64,000 nucleotides of DNA from Parasedimentitalea denitrificans (GCF_011813015.1 NZ_QHLQ01000002.1:62001-126000), one strand, 5' to 3'; counted from the first letter of the stretch, positions 26,339 to 36,209 are shown. A program made the numbers and translations. Notes: a model not told the origin generated them from the letters alone.

Positions 26339-26802
26339 TCCTGCCACCTTGAAACCGGTAGATTATTGGCAATCCAACCTGGTCCTGCGCGTGACCCCAT
26401 CATGCCTTCAGGTACATCAATGACCTCGGTGAACCCGGCCTCGCTTAACGCCAGTGTCATGCGGGCCGAGCGAACACCGGCGGCGCAGATCAGCGCAATG
26501 GGGGCATTTCGATCTCCTCCGGCTGCGTCAGCAACAGCTTCCGCGAAATCCTTGCGCCGCATGTCAATCGGGTGACCGCCCACCGGCACTCCGACGGCCT
26601 TCCATTCGCGCGGCGTGCGGATGTCAATTAATGTGATTTCACCCAGTTGGGCCCGCTGATAGGCTTCGGCTACCGTTAGCCTTGGCTGGTCATGATCCGG
26701 GGCCTGGACACTCCACCAGACGCCTGCCGCCGCCACGGCAGTCACAGTTGCGCCGCCCACGCCCAGCAGAACATTTCGTCTGGATAGGTTCAATTTGGAC
26801 AT
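26335..26802 (-). CDS. exported or membrane-anchored rhodanese-like protein
   Basis: The 155-residue product has an N-terminal Arg-Arg signal/anchor (SRRNVLLGVGGATVTAVAAAG) and a single rhodanese domain: LIDIRTPREWKAVGVPVGGHPIDM, and the active-site loop ALICAAGVRSARM with the catalytic Cys. It is likely a periplasmic sulfurtransferase. It is the first gene of a two-gene operon with the esterase and diverges from the mrp operon across 252 bp of gene-free sequence. Confidence 0.87.
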   Translation of the reverse strand: MSKLNLSRRNVLLGVGGATVTAVAAAGVWWSVQAPDHDQPRLTVAEAYQRAQLGEITLIDIRTPREWKAVGVPVGGHPIDMRRKDFAEAVADAAGGDRNAPIALICAAGVRSARMTLALSEAGFTEVIDVPEGMMGSRAGPGWIANNLPVSRWQE

Positions 26803-27054
26803 TCGACTCTCCGGATTGGGCTGCTCGACACAATCGGCTTAGCATGTTCAACCGCGGCGGTCTCCAAAAGCCGCTAACGTCGCCATCAAGTTCTTGTCAA
26901 CGCCGCCTGAAGCCACCATTTGGGGGGTGATCATTCAACAAATGCGGCTCATCCGCTGCAATCCGCCACAGCAAGCGCCGAGAGGGCTGGAACTGGTGGG
27001 AAAAAATGCTTAGGCAATTGTAACTTTGCCTTGCCCAAGCCCGGAGAACATCTC

Positions 27055-29916
27055 GTGTCCTTGTTTCTGATTGCGGCCCTGCCATTTCTTGGTGCGCTAT
27101 TCCCTGCACTTTTGATCCGTGCCGGGCGCAACGCCGCCGCCGCCTCGGCCGGGTTCACCACCCTTTTGGCCTTTATTGGCTTACTGTTAAACGCCCCTGC
27201 GGTTCTGCGCGGCGAGACTGTGCAGGCGCGTCTGGATTGGCTGCCTGGACTGGGATTGAACGCCAACTTTTTCCTGGACGGGTTGGGATTGTTGTTTGCT
27301 GGATTGATCCTGGGCATTGGTTTGCTGATCATTCTTTACGCGCGGTTTTACCTATCACGTGAAGACCCGATGGGGCAGTTTTACACCTACCTTTTGCTAT
27401 TCCAAGGCGCGATGGTTGGTATCGTTCTGTCCGACAACATTTTGCTTTTGCTGGTTTTTTGGGAACTCACCTCGCTAAGCTCGTTCTTGCTGATCGGATA
27501 CTGGAAACACCTACCCGAAGGCCGTCAGGGCGCGCGAATGGCGCTGGCGGTGACCGGGTCAGGTGGTCTGGCAATGATTGGGGGCATGCTGATTCTGGGT
27601 CACATCGTTGGGTCGTATGATCTGACTGTGATTCTTCAGAACAAAGAGCTGATCCAATCCTCGCCGCTGTACATGCCGGCCCTGATCCTGATTCTGATTG
27701 GTGCCTTCACCAAGTCGGCTCAGTTCCCGTTCCATTTCTGGCTGCCGCACGCCATGGCGGCACCGACACCGGTCTCGGCCTATCTGCATTCGGCGACGAT
27801 GGTGAAGGCTGGATTGTTCCTAATGGCGCGGATGTGGCCCGTTTTGGCTGGCACCGAGGCCTGGTTCTATATTGTTGCCACAACTGGACTTATCACCATG
27901 GTTCTGGGCGCGGTCATTGCGCTGTTCAAGGATGACCTGAAGGCGCTGCTGGCGTTTTCCACTGTCAGCCACCTTGGGTTGATCACCATGTTGCTGGGAT
28001 TTGGTACCAAACCGGCAGCCATTGCCGCGGTATTCCATATCGTCAACCACGCCACGTTCAAAGCGGCGCTGTTCATGAGTGCTGGTATTGTCGACCACAG
28101 TGCACACACCCGTGACATCAAACGGTTGGGCGGGTTGCGGCATTTGATGCCGATCACCTTTACCATCGTTGTCATTGCATCGCTGTCGATGGCCGGTATC
28201 CCGCCGCTGAACGGTTTCCTGAGTAAGGAAATGATGCTGGAAGAGACCATTAACACTCTGTGGCGCGACAATCATTACTTGGTGCCAGCGCTGGCTGTTT
28301 TTGCGGCGATGTTCTCGGCTGCTTACTCGTTCCGCTATATCGTCCATGTGTTTCTGGGCCCGCAGCGGCGCGACTATCCAACACAGCCGCATGATCCAGG
28401 TGTCGGTCTGTGGCTTGCCCCTGCTTTTCTGGCGACGCTGGTGATTGCGATTGGCCTGACCCCTGGCATCATTTCTGGTCCTGTGGTCTCTTCCGCTGCC
28501 GCTGCCGTGATCGGCGACGGACAGGTGCCTTACTTCAAACCCAAGCTTTGGCACGGCGTAAATACGGCCCTGATGATGTCCATCATAGCCATCACTGGCG
28601 GGATCTCGCTGCTTTGGGGATATCCAGCCTTGTCACGCGCCTGGAACGCGGCCCCTCGCCCTGAGGCGAAAGACATCTTTGACACCCTGATCGGAACCGT
28701 AACCCGGCTGAGCCAACGTGTGACAGACGCGCTGCACAATGGCTCGATCACTCGTTACTCGGCCATCATGGTGTTCTTTACCACCGGCATTTCCTATTAC
28801 GCCTATCAGTCCGGTGTCGTGTCACAAGCGACCCGCACAGTACAAGAAGCCGGACCACTGCCAATCATCGGTTGGATCAGCCTGGTGCTGGCGACAACCT
28901 TCATCGTGGTGTACCACCGCAACCGCCTGTTGTCGTTGGTGTTGATCGGCGTTGTGGGACTGGTTGTGTCGCTGTCGTTCAACTATCTCTCGGCCCCGGA
29001 TCTGGCGCTAACGCAGATCTCGGTCGAGGTTGTGACCATCATCCTAATGCTGCTGGCACTGAACTTTCTGCCAAAAGATACTCCGGTTGAAAGCCCTGTC
29101 AGCACTCGGTTGCGTGACGGTGCCATTGCAACTGTTGCCGGGGCTGGGGTTGGTGGTCTGATCTATGCGCTGATGACCCGTGACTTCATGGCATCATCCA
29201 TTTCGGAATTCCACCTTGCCAACTCTTACAAGGGTGGCGGCGGTACCAATGTGGTCAACGTGATCCTCGTCGATTTCCGTGGGTATGATACCTTTGGCGA
29301 GATCATCGTGTTGGGCATTGCAGCGGTTGTGATTTACGCGCTGACTGAGGCTATTTTGGGCTCCAAAGTGCGGGCCTATCTGTTGAACCGAAAACCAGAC
29401 CTGCCACAGGATGGCGACCCTCACCCATTGATGATGGTTGTTGCCACACGGGTGATGATGCCATTGGCGCTGATGGTAGCGGCCTATATCTTCTTCCGCG
29501 GGCACAACCTGCCGGGTGGTGGTTTCATCGCCGGTTTGATCGCCGCGATTGCGATGCTGATGCAGTACATGGCCTCTGGCTTTGGCTGGGCGGCAGAGCG
29601 GCAGCGGTTCTATTACCACGGCATCATCGGGTCCGGCGTGCTGATTGCCGCCGCCACCGGTATGGGATCCTGGCTGGCGGGCAGACCGTTCCTGACCAGT
29701 TCCTTTGGCTATCTGCACTGGCCGCCACTAGAGAAATTTGAGTGGGCCACTGCCGCCCTATTCGATCTTGGCGTTTTCCTTGCTGTTGTAGGTGCCGTGA
29801 TGCTGACACTGGAGAGCCTGGCGCGATTTGCCTGGCAGCCGGGCATGCAGTCGGAACACCCAATGGACATCAACCCGGCCCGCGATGACGCGGCTAAAGA
29901 AAAAGAGGAGGCTTGA
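27055..29916 (+). CDS. mrpA: Mrp/Pha monovalent cation/H+ antiporter subunit A fused with subunit B
   Basis: The 953-residue protein joins MrpA (NuoL-like, about 1-770) and MrpB (last ~150). MrpA motifs are LLLLVFWELTSLSSFLLIGYW, TKSAQFPFHFWLPHAMAAPTPVSAYLHSATMVKAG and LLAFSTVSHLG. The MrpB part is PLALMVAAYIFFRGHNLPGGGF. This AB fusion is typical of alphaproteobacterial group-2 Mrp (PhaAB) systems. The GTG at 27055 with GGAGA upstream is taken as the start, since the in-frame extension to 26920 is not membrane-like. First gene of a seven-gene operon; the complex exports Na+ (or K+) for H+ uptake. Confidence 0.95.
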   Translation: MSLFLIAALPFLGALFPALLIRAGRNAAAASAGFTTLLAFIGLLLNAPAVLRGETVQARLDWLPGLGLNANFFLDGLGLLFAGLILGIGLLIILYARFYLSREDPMGQFYTYLLLFQGAMVGIVLSDNILLLLVFWELTSLSSFLLIGYWKHLPEGRQGARMALAVTGSGGLAMIGGMLILGHIVGSYDLTVILQNKELIQSSPLYMPALILILIGAFTKSAQFPFHFWLPHAMAAPTPVSAYLHSATMVKAGLFLMARMWPVLAGTEAWFYIVATTGLITMVLGAVIALFKDDLKALLAFSTVSHLGLITMLLGFGTKPAAIAAVFHIVNHATFKAALFMSAGIVDHSAHTRDIKRLGGLRHLMPITFTIVVIASLSMAGIPPLNGFLSKEMMLEETINTLWRDNHYLVPALAVFAAMFSAAYSFRYIVHVFLGPQRRDYPTQPHDPGVGLWLAPAFLATLVIAIGLTPGIISGPVVSSAAAAVIGDGQVPYFKPKLWHGVNTALMMSIIAITGGISLLWGYPALSRAWNAAPRPEAKDIFDTLIGTVTRLSQRVTDALHNGSITRYSAIMVFFTTGISYYAYQSGVVSQATRTVQEAGPLPIIGWISLVLATTFIVVYHRNRLLSLVLIGVVGLVVSLSFNYLSAPDLALTQISVEVVTIILMLLALNFLPKDTPVESPVSTRLRDGAIATVAGAGVGGLIYALMTRDFMASSISEFHLANSYKGGGGTNVVNVILVDFRGYDTFGEIIVLGIAAVVIYALTEAILGSKVRAYLLNRKPDLPQDGDPHPLMMVVATRVMMPLALMVAAYIFFRGHNLPGGGFIAGLIAAIAMLMQYMASGFGWAAERQRFYYHGIIGSGVLIAAATGMGSWLAGRPFLTSSFGYLHWPPLEKFEWATAALFDLGVFLAVVGAVMLTLESLARFAWQPGMQSEHPMDINPARDDAAKEKEEA

Positions 29917-29918
29917 GC

Positions 29919-30272
29919 ATGGAAATCCTGTTTGCCTCGGCCGTTGGCATTTTGACCGCTGCGGGGATTTATCTGATCCTGCGCAAGCGCACCTTTCCCG
30001 TCATTTTGGGGCTTTCACTGCTGACATACGGCGTCAATCTGTTCCTGTTTGCAACAGGGCGATTGATGGTCAACGCACCACCCGTTTTGAACAAATACGC
30101 CGAGGTTGCCTATACCGATCCGCTGCCACAGGCGCTGGTACTCACGGCGATTGTGATCTCATTTGGTATGACCGCCGTTGTGGTGATGATCGCGCTGGGG
30201 GCCTATCTGTCAGCCAAAGACGACAAGATCGACATGATCGAAGACGCAGAGCGCGCAGGAGACGACGCATGA
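29919..30272 (+). CDS. mrpC: Mrp antiporter subunit C
   Basis: NuoK-like small subunit of the Mrp complex. The 117-residue product has three membrane spans and the family strings GIYLILRKRTFPVILGLSLLTYGVNLFLF and DPLPQALVLTAIVISFG. A strong GAGGAGG lies upstream of the ATG at 29919. Its stop overlaps the mrpD start. Confidence 0.95.
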   Translation: MEILFASAVGILTAAGIYLILRKRTFPVILGLSLLTYGVNLFLFATGRLMVNAPPVLNKYAEVAYTDPLPQALVLTAIVISFGMTAVVVMIALGAYLSAKDDKIDMIEDAERAGDDA

Positions 30273-31825
30273 ACCACTTGCTGATTGCGCCAGTAGTGCT
30301 GCCCGCCATTGTCGCGCCTTTTACCATCATGGTGCTGCGTCACCATCTAAGCCTGCAACGGATCTTCTCGCTCGCCAGTACTCTCGCCCTGCTGGCCATT
30401 TCGCTGGTGCTGGCCGCGCAGGCGGCAAATGGCACCGTGCAGGTCTATGAGCTGGGCAACTGGCCTGCACCGTTTGGCATTGTGCTGGTGCTGGATCACC
30501 TATCGGCAATGATGCTGCTGCTGACGTCAGTACTCGCACTGGCCGTGGTTCTGTATGCCATCGGGTCAGGTTGGGACAACCGGGGCCGTCATTTTCACGC
30601 GCTGTTGCAGTTCCAGTTGATGGGCATTCTGGGTGCGTTTCTGACCGGTGACGCGTTTAACTTGTTTGTATTCTTCGAAGTTCTGCTGATCGCTTCCTAC
30701 GGGTTGATGATCCACGGAGGCGGCACCAAGCGCCTGCAAGCTGGCGTTCAATATGTGGTTTATAACCTTCTCGGTTCTAGCCTCTTCCTGTTTGCCCTAG
30801 GCACCATCTATTCGGTAACTGGCACCCTGAACATGGCCGATCTGGCTGTGCGGGTAAGGGAACTGTCCCCTGATGACACGGCCCTGCTGCGGGTTGGCGC
30901 GATCATGCTGCTGCTGGTGTTTGCGATCAAGGCCGCGGTTCTGCCGTTACACTTTTGGCTGCCTGCGTCCTATGCCAATGCGCCGCTGCCAGTGGCCGCC
31001 TTGTTTGCCATCATGACCAAAGTGGGCGCCTATGGCATCCTGCGTATGTACACGCTGGTGTTTGGCCCTGAGGTTGCCGCCACGGTCGGGTTGGTTGGCG
31101 ACTGGCTGCTACCTGCCGCCATGCTGACGCTGGGCGCTGGTGCGATTGGTGTGCTGGGATCACGTGAAATTGGCCGGTTGGTGGCCTTTGGCGCTATTGC
31201 ATCAATGGGCACACTGTTGATTGCGGTCGCACTTATGACACCGCAAGCCGCCTCTGCCGCTTTGTATTATGCGGTGCATTCGACCCTGGCAGCTGGCCTG
31301 TTGTTCCTGATCGCCGATCTAGTGATGGAGCGCCGAGGTGGAGCTATCGTTGCTCAACGTCCAATGGCGCAAACCGGATTGATTTCCACGCTGTTCTTTG
31401 TCGGAGCCATAGCAATGGCCGGCATGCCGCCGTTGTCTGGTTTCATTGGCAAGCTGCTGGTGATGGATGCTGCGCGCGACAATGATCTGGTCTGGTGGGT
31501 CTGGACTGTCATTCTAGCGGGCTCGCTGGTTACCATCGTCGGGATGGCCCGTGCCGGATCCGAGGTTTTCTGGAAGAGCCACGACACCAGCCACATCCGA
31601 GAAGCTGAACCCGAGCTGGCAGAAGACGATAGTCAACCCGAACAGGAGGACGTCGCGCAGACGGCCCCTGCGCTGCCATTTGTCGCCTGCTTTGGCCTGT
31701 TGGGTAATCTGGTTCTACTGACCATATTCTCGGGCCCAATGATGGAGTACACCGATGCCACGGCCGCACAGCTGTTTGACCCTAGCATCTACATCGACGC
31801 GGTTCTGAGGAGGGCTGAGCAATGA
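30269..31825 (+). CDS. mrpD: Mrp antiporter subunit D
   Basis: NuoM/N-like proton-translocating subunit. The 518-residue product has about 14 spans, with the conserved TGDAFNLFVFFEVLLIASYGLM Glu-bearing helix and AVLPLHFWLPASYANAPLPVAALFA. The start is set at 30269 by the ATGA overlap with mrpC; the frame stays open upstream to 29828 but that part is Arg-rich and out of family. Overlaps mrpE at its end. Confidence 0.95.
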   Translation: MNHLLIAPVVLPAIVAPFTIMVLRHHLSLQRIFSLASTLALLAISLVLAAQAANGTVQVYELGNWPAPFGIVLVLDHLSAMMLLLTSVLALAVVLYAIGSGWDNRGRHFHALLQFQLMGILGAFLTGDAFNLFVFFEVLLIASYGLMIHGGGTKRLQAGVQYVVYNLLGSSLFLFALGTIYSVTGTLNMADLAVRVRELSPDDTALLRVGAIMLLLVFAIKAAVLPLHFWLPASYANAPLPVAALFAIMTKVGAYGILRMYTLVFGPEVAATVGLVGDWLLPAAMLTLGAGAIGVLGSREIGRLVAFGAIASMGTLLIAVALMTPQAASAALYYAVHSTLAAGLLFLIADLVMERRGGAIVAQRPMAQTGLISTLFFVGAIAMAGMPPLSGFIGKLLVMDAARDNDLVWWVWTVILAGSLVTIVGMARAGSEVFWKSHDTSHIREAEPELAEDDSQPEQEDVAQTAPALPFVACFGLLGNLVLLTIFSGPMMEYTDATAAQLFDPSIYIDAVLRRAEQ

Positions 31826-32319
31826 GACTACTGCAACGCATGCTGCCGCACCCGATCCTAACTTTGCTGCTGACCTTGACCTGGTTGCTGCTAGTCAATG
31901 GTTGGTCGCTGAATTCGCTGGTGTTTGGATTTGGACTTGGACTGATCATTCCTTTTGTCACCCAGCCTTTCTGGCCAAACCGCCCTACGATCAAGCGCCC
32001 GATCAAGGTGATCCAGTATGTCCTTTTGGTGCTCTATGACATCGTGGTGGCCAATGTGGTTGTCGCCAAGATTGTTGTGTTCAAATCCAACGATGCGCGG
32101 CAGCCCAACTGGGTGACCATCCCGCTAGAGCTGCGCACACCCGAGGCGATCACCGCGCTGGCGGGAACCATCACAATGACCCCCGGCACCCTATCGGCTG
32201 ATGTCTCCGCCGAGGGGCACGCGCTGCTGGTTCATTGTCTGGATGCCCCGAACCCGGACGAAGTACGTGACGAGATCAAACAGCGCTATGAGCGCCGCCT
32301 GATGGAGATTTTCGAATGA
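31822..32319 (+). CDS. mrpE: Mrp antiporter subunit E
   Basis: The 165-residue product has two N-terminal membrane spans and a cytoplasmic C-terminal domain, with YDIVVANVVVAKIVVFK, IPLELRTPEAITALAGTITMTPGTLS and VHCLDAP, standard for MrpE. It is coupled to mrpD and mrpF by 4-nt overlaps. Confidence 0.94.
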   Translation: MRLLQRMLPHPILTLLLTLTWLLLVNGWSLNSLVFGFGLGLIIPFVTQPFWPNRPTIKRPIKVIQYVLLVLYDIVVANVVVAKIVVFKSNDARQPNWVTIPLELRTPEAITALAGTITMTPGTLSADVSAEGHALLVHCLDAPNPDEVRDEIKQRYERRLMEIFE

Positions 32320-32585
32320 TCACCTATGCTGCAATATTCGCCTTTGGTTGCTTTGCCCTGGCGGTTCTGATGAACCTTTGGAAAGTGCTGTTCGCGGATG
32401 AAATCGCGGATCGCATTCTGGCGCTGGACACAATGTTCATCAATGCCATCGCCCTGATGGTGCTATACGGCATTGCACTAGGCACCGGCATCTATTTTGA
32501 AGCCTCGATGATCATCGCCATGCTCGGCTTTGTTTCTACCGTGGCCTATGCGCGGTTCATCCTGCGCGGCAACATCATCGAGTGA
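32316..32585 (+). CDS. mrpF: Mrp antiporter subunit F
   Basis: An 89-residue, three-span protein with the MrpF signature DRILALDTMFINAIALMVLYG. The Asp in DxI/LALD is the conserved membrane acidic residue. mrpG follows after 7 nt. Confidence 0.94.
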   Translation: MITYAAIFAFGCFALAVLMNLWKVLFADEIADRILALDTMFINAIALMVLYGIALGTGIYFEASMIIAMLGFVSTVAYARFILRGNIIE

Positions 32586-32592
32586 GGCAGAC

Positions 32593-32964
32593 ATGAACCT
32601 GTTTTTCGAAATACTGATCACCGGATTTCTAATCATGGCTGGTGTCTTCGGCTTGGTCGGCTCGTTTGGGCTGCTGAAGCTGAATGATGCCATGTCGCGG
32701 CTGCACGCCCCCACCAAGGCGACAACGCTAGGGGTTGGTGGCGTGCTGCTGGCCTCGATGACCTTTGCCTTTGCCAAGGGGCCACACTGGTCGGTACACG
32801 AGCTGATGATCACGCTGTTCCTGCTGCTGACTGCTCCGATCACAGCGAACTTTATCGCCAAGGTGCATATCCACCAGAAAGAAACCCGCGACAGCCTGCC
32901 TGCGGCGGGTGAAGACGGTTCTTGGGCGACCCAGAATCTGGATGAGACTGGCGACCAAAGCTAA
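32593..32964 (+). CDS. mrpG: Mrp antiporter subunit G
   Basis: The 123-residue product has three spans and the MrpG strings GVFGLVGSFGLLKLNDAMSRLHAPTKATTLGVGG. The start at 32593 with GAGGCA upstream begins the standard N-terminus, better than 32530. It completes the operon, and selD starts only 17 nt later. Confidence 0.94.
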   Translation: MNLFFEILITGFLIMAGVFGLVGSFGLLKLNDAMSRLHAPTKATTLGVGGVLLASMTFAFAKGPHWSVHELMITLFLLLTAPITANFIAKVHIHQKETRDSLPAAGEDGSWATQNLDETGDQS

Positions 32965-32981
32965 GCAAGGCCCTATAGACC

Positions 32982-35138
32982 ATGAATGACCCGCATTTGC
33001 CGCTGACCCGAGATCTGGTTTTGATTGGAGGCGGGCATGCCCATGCTCTGGTGCTGCGCAAGTGGGGTATGTTACCGATGCCCGGAGCCCGGCTGACGGT
33101 CATCAACCCAACCCCGACGGCTGCCTACTCTGGCATGTTGCCGGGGTTTATCGCAGGTCACTACAGCCGCGATGAACTGGACATTGACCTTGTAAAACTG
33201 GCTCGTTTTGCAGGCGCGCGGGTGATCCTTGGCGCCGCCACTGGGATCGATATTACTGCCCGTCAGGTGCAGGTTCCTGGCCGACCACCGGTGGCCTATG
33301 ACGTGGCCTCGATCGACGTTGGTATCACGAGTGAAATGCCCAACCTGCCCGGTTTCGCAACCCATGGCGTTCCGGCGAAACCTTTGGGAACCTTTGCCGC
33401 CAAGTGGGATGCCTTCCGTAATGGACAAGACCGGGCGCACATCGCAGTTATCGGCGGCGGCGTAGCTGGTGTCGAGCTGATACTGGCCATGGCCCATGCC
33501 CTACGCCAGCGTGGTCGGTTGGCGCAGGCGACACTGATCGACAATGCCGAGGCATTGAAGGGCGTAAGCAGAAAGGCCCGCGCCAAACTGCGCACAGCCC
33601 TGACTGAACAGGCTGTAACGCTGATTGAGAACGCTGATATTGCCAACATTGAGTCCGACCACATCCGCCTGACGGATGGCCGAGAGGTACTGTCGGACTT
33701 TACCACAGGAGCAGCGAGCCCGCGCCCCTATGAATGGATCGCCCAGTCGGGTTTGAACCAGGCTGATGGCTACATTGATGTGACAGCCCAACTGCAAAGC
33801 TCGGACCCGGTGGTATTTGCCGCCGGTGACTGTGCACACCTTAGCCACGCGCCACGACCCAAGGCCGGGGTCTTTGCGGTGCGTCAGGCTCCGGTTCTGT
33901 TTGACAATCTGCAGGCCGCGATAAGTGGCGGAGATCTGAGGGCCTACAAGCCGCAGAAGGATTATCTGAAACTGATTTCGCTAGGCGAGAAATCGGCGCT
34001 TGCCGATCGGTTTGGCCGTGCCCCATCCGGGCCGCTGATGTGGCGTTGGAAAGATCACATCGACCAGACATTCATGACCCGTTTCCGCGATCTGCCACAG
34101 ATGGAACAGCCGTCGCTGCCAAGCTATCACACGCTGGGAGTGGCTGAGGCGCTGGGGGACAAGCCGATGTGCGGCGGCTGTGGAGCCAAGGTTGGCCGCA
34201 ATGCCCTGCGCACTGCCCTAGCCCCAATGCCAGATGGTGGACGCGATGATATCACGCCTCTGCCCGGTGATGATGCCGCACTGCTGACGACAGGCGGCGC
34301 AAAACAAGTTATCAGCACGGACCACCTACGTGCCTTTTGCGCCGACCCCGTTATGATGACCCGCATTGCGGCAGTTCATGCCCTTGGCGACATCTGGGCC
34401 ATGGCGGCAGATCCACAGGCGGCAACCGCCAATCTGATCTTACCCCGCATGTCGGCTGAGCTGCAGGAACGCACATTACGCGAGATCATACAGACCGCAG
34501 GTGACGTGATGCGCGATGCAGGGGCCGAAATTATTGGCGGCCATACCTCACTAGGGGATGAGCTAACGGTCGGGTTTACCGTGACTGGCCTGTGCCCTCG
34601 GCCTCCGGTCACTTTGGCTGGAGCCAAATCCGGTGATGTGTTGATCCTGACCAAACCGATCGGATCCGGCGTGATCATGGCAGCTGAAATGTCGGGCCTT
34701 GCAGATGGTGCCTGGGTGGCCGCTGCGTTGGCCCAAATGTCCCGTCCGCAAGCCCGATCAGCAAAGATCCTGCAAGAGGCCCATGCGATGACGGATGTGA
34801 CCGGGTTTGGCCTGTACGGCCATCTTGCAGGAATGTGCGAGGCGTCGAACGTCGGGGCAGAAGTGAATTTCGACGCGGTGCCGCTGATGTTGGGCGCTGC
34901 CGAGCTAGCAGCGAAAGGCGTTCGTTCATCATTGTTTGATGACAACCACGCGATAGCACCTTGGGTTCAGACAACCGGCGCGCAGGAACTGTTGTTTGAT
35001 CCGCAGACGGCCGGTGGACTGCTAGCAGCCGTTAGCGCGGACGAGGCCGAAGAGATGGTGCAGGCATTGCATCAGGCTGGCGAGGACGCGGCAGTTATCG
35101 GATCAGTCACACAGGGAAGTGGGATCGTCATCGCCTAG
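32982..35138 (+). CDS. selD: selenide, water dikinase fused to an N-terminal FAD/NAD(P) oxidoreductase
   Basis: SelD makes selenophosphate from selenide and ATP. The 718-residue protein has an N-terminal NADH-dehydrogenase-like flavoprotein domain (about 1-375) with two Rossmann motifs (LVLIGGGHAH, residues 12-21; IAVIGGGVAG near 156-165) and a C-terminal SelD domain. The SelD catalytic segment is MCGGCGAK with C400 and K403, a cysteine rather than selenocysteine enzyme. HALGDIWAMA and GGHTSLGDELTVGF are further SelD signatures. The oxidoreductase may reduce selenium for SelD. It follows mrpG by 17 nt and converges with selU. Confidence 0.95.
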   Translation: MNDPHLPLTRDLVLIGGGHAHALVLRKWGMLPMPGARLTVINPTPTAAYSGMLPGFIAGHYSRDELDIDLVKLARFAGARVILGAATGIDITARQVQVPGRPPVAYDVASIDVGITSEMPNLPGFATHGVPAKPLGTFAAKWDAFRNGQDRAHIAVIGGGVAGVELILAMAHALRQRGRLAQATLIDNAEALKGVSRKARAKLRTALTEQAVTLIENADIANIESDHIRLTDGREVLSDFTTGAASPRPYEWIAQSGLNQADGYIDVTAQLQSSDPVVFAAGDCAHLSHAPRPKAGVFAVRQAPVLFDNLQAAISGGDLRAYKPQKDYLKLISLGEKSALADRFGRAPSGPLMWRWKDHIDQTFMTRFRDLPQMEQPSLPSYHTLGVAEALGDKPMCGGCGAKVGRNALRTALAPMPDGGRDDITPLPGDDAALLTTGGAKQVISTDHLRAFCADPVMMTRIAAVHALGDIWAMAADPQAATANLILPRMSAELQERTLREIIQTAGDVMRDAGAEIIGGHTSLGDELTVGFTVTGLCPRPPVTLAGAKSGDVLILTKPIGSGVIMAAEMSGLADGAWVAAALAQMSRPQARSAKILQEAHAMTDVTGFGLYGHLAGMCEASNVGAEVNFDAVPLMLGAAELAAKGVRSSLFDDNHAIAPWVQTTGAQELLFDPQTAGGLLAAVSADEAEEMVQALHQAGEDAAVIGSVTQGSGIVIA

Positions 35139-35147
35139 TATGGCATC

Positions 35148-36209
35148 CTATTGGTTCGAATAGCTTTGCATCAGCTTGGCAAGCTGATCCGCAGCGCCAG
35201 CCAATCCATCGGCGTCTAGCTCAGCGACTTGCACTTCGGCGATGACTTCGACGTCCAAGGTTTGGCGAGACTTGGCATAAGATGGGTCATAATGCTGCAC
35301 CATCAGGGATTCTGTCAGCGCGGGTTTGTCGTCGGCCTCTATCAACGCCAGCCAATGATCCACCACCGCATGTGATCGATGCGCGCGCAGCGGTTCCAGC
35401 TTGCTGCGCAGTTTAACAGCATTCGACAGTATGTCGTCATAGGCCTGCACCAAATACCGGCATCGCGCGTCTACCGGGGCGGAGATCTGAATACGGGGGG
35501 CTACTTTCATTGCATTCCATAACACAGGCGGAATAATCCGTTCGCCGATTTTGCTTGATTCCGCTTCGATCAGCACTGGGCGGGAAGGATCCAAACGGAC
35601 AAGCTGCGCGGCGAGCTCAGTTTCAAAGGCTTTTTGACTGGGCTGAGGGCCGTTCATTCCACCAAGCAAAGAGCCACGGTGGTTGGCCAATCCTTCCAGA
35701 TCTAACACCTGCACACCGCGGGCTTGGGCCAGTTTCAGCAGATCGGTTTTGGCGGTTCCAGTATAGCCATCCAGCGCCACCAGCTGATGAACCATTGGTG
35801 TGTCATACAGGTAGGCTTTGACCAACCGCCGATAGGTTTGATAGCCGCCTTCAATCACCTCGGCCCGCCACCCGATCTGTTGGAGTAGCCAGGTAAAAGA
35901 CCCGGAACGTTGACCGCCACGCCAACAATACACCAGCGGCTGCCAGCCACCGTCTTTGTCTGCCAGCGCGGTCTCGACGTGGTGTGCGGTATTGCGGAAG
36001 ACCATTGCCGCGCCCAGCTTGCGGGCAAGAAAGCGGCTGCGTTGCACATACATCGTGCCAACTTGAGCACGTTCATCGTTATCCAATACCGGAAGGTTTA
36101 TTGCACCCGGCAAGTGATCTTCGGCAAATTCGTCCGGGCTTCGGACATCGATCACACTATCATAAGAATGATCCAATAATTCTATCAAAGATGAAAAAGT
36201 CAAAGCCAT
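35148..36209 (-). CDS. selU: tRNA 2-selenouridine synthase
   Basis: Replaces sulfur by selenium in 2-thiouridine at the wobble position of certain tRNAs, using selenophosphate. The 353-residue product has an N-terminal rhodanese domain (DVRSPDEFAEDHLPGAINLPV; active Cys95 in YCWRGGQRSG) and a P-loop domain (GYTGTAKT, 148-155, where Ala replaces the usual Gly before Lys). Its end is 9 bp from the end of selD on the opposite strand. Both genes for tRNA selenation are therefore together. No selA or selB is present here. Confidence 0.95.
   Translation of the reverse strand: MALTFSSLIELLDHSYDSVIDVRSPDEFAEDHLPGAINLPVLDNDERAQVGTMYVQRSRFLARKLGAAMVFRNTAHHVETALADKDGGWQPLVYCWRGGQRSGSFTWLLQQIGWRAEVIEGGYQTYRRLVKAYLYDTPMVHQLVALDGYTGTAKTDLLKLAQARGVQVLDLEGLANHRGSLLGGMNGPQPSQKAFETELAAQLVRLDPSRPVLIEAESSKIGERIIPPVLWNAMKVAPRIQISAPVDARCRYLVQAYDDILSNAVKLRSKLEPLRAHRSHAVVDHWLALIEADDKPALTESLMVQHYDPSYAKSRQTLDVEVIAEVQVAELDADGLAGAADQLAKLMQSYSNQ

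Noticed and set aside
27820-28554. Leftward 244-residue frame inside mrpA
   Set aside because: Antisense to conserved membrane helices of MrpA; highly polar His/Gln/Arg composition typical of shadows.
29828-30268. Upstream extension of the mrpD frame
   Set aside because: The extension overlaps mrpC and is Arg-rich; the ATGA overlap at 30269 gives the family N-terminus.
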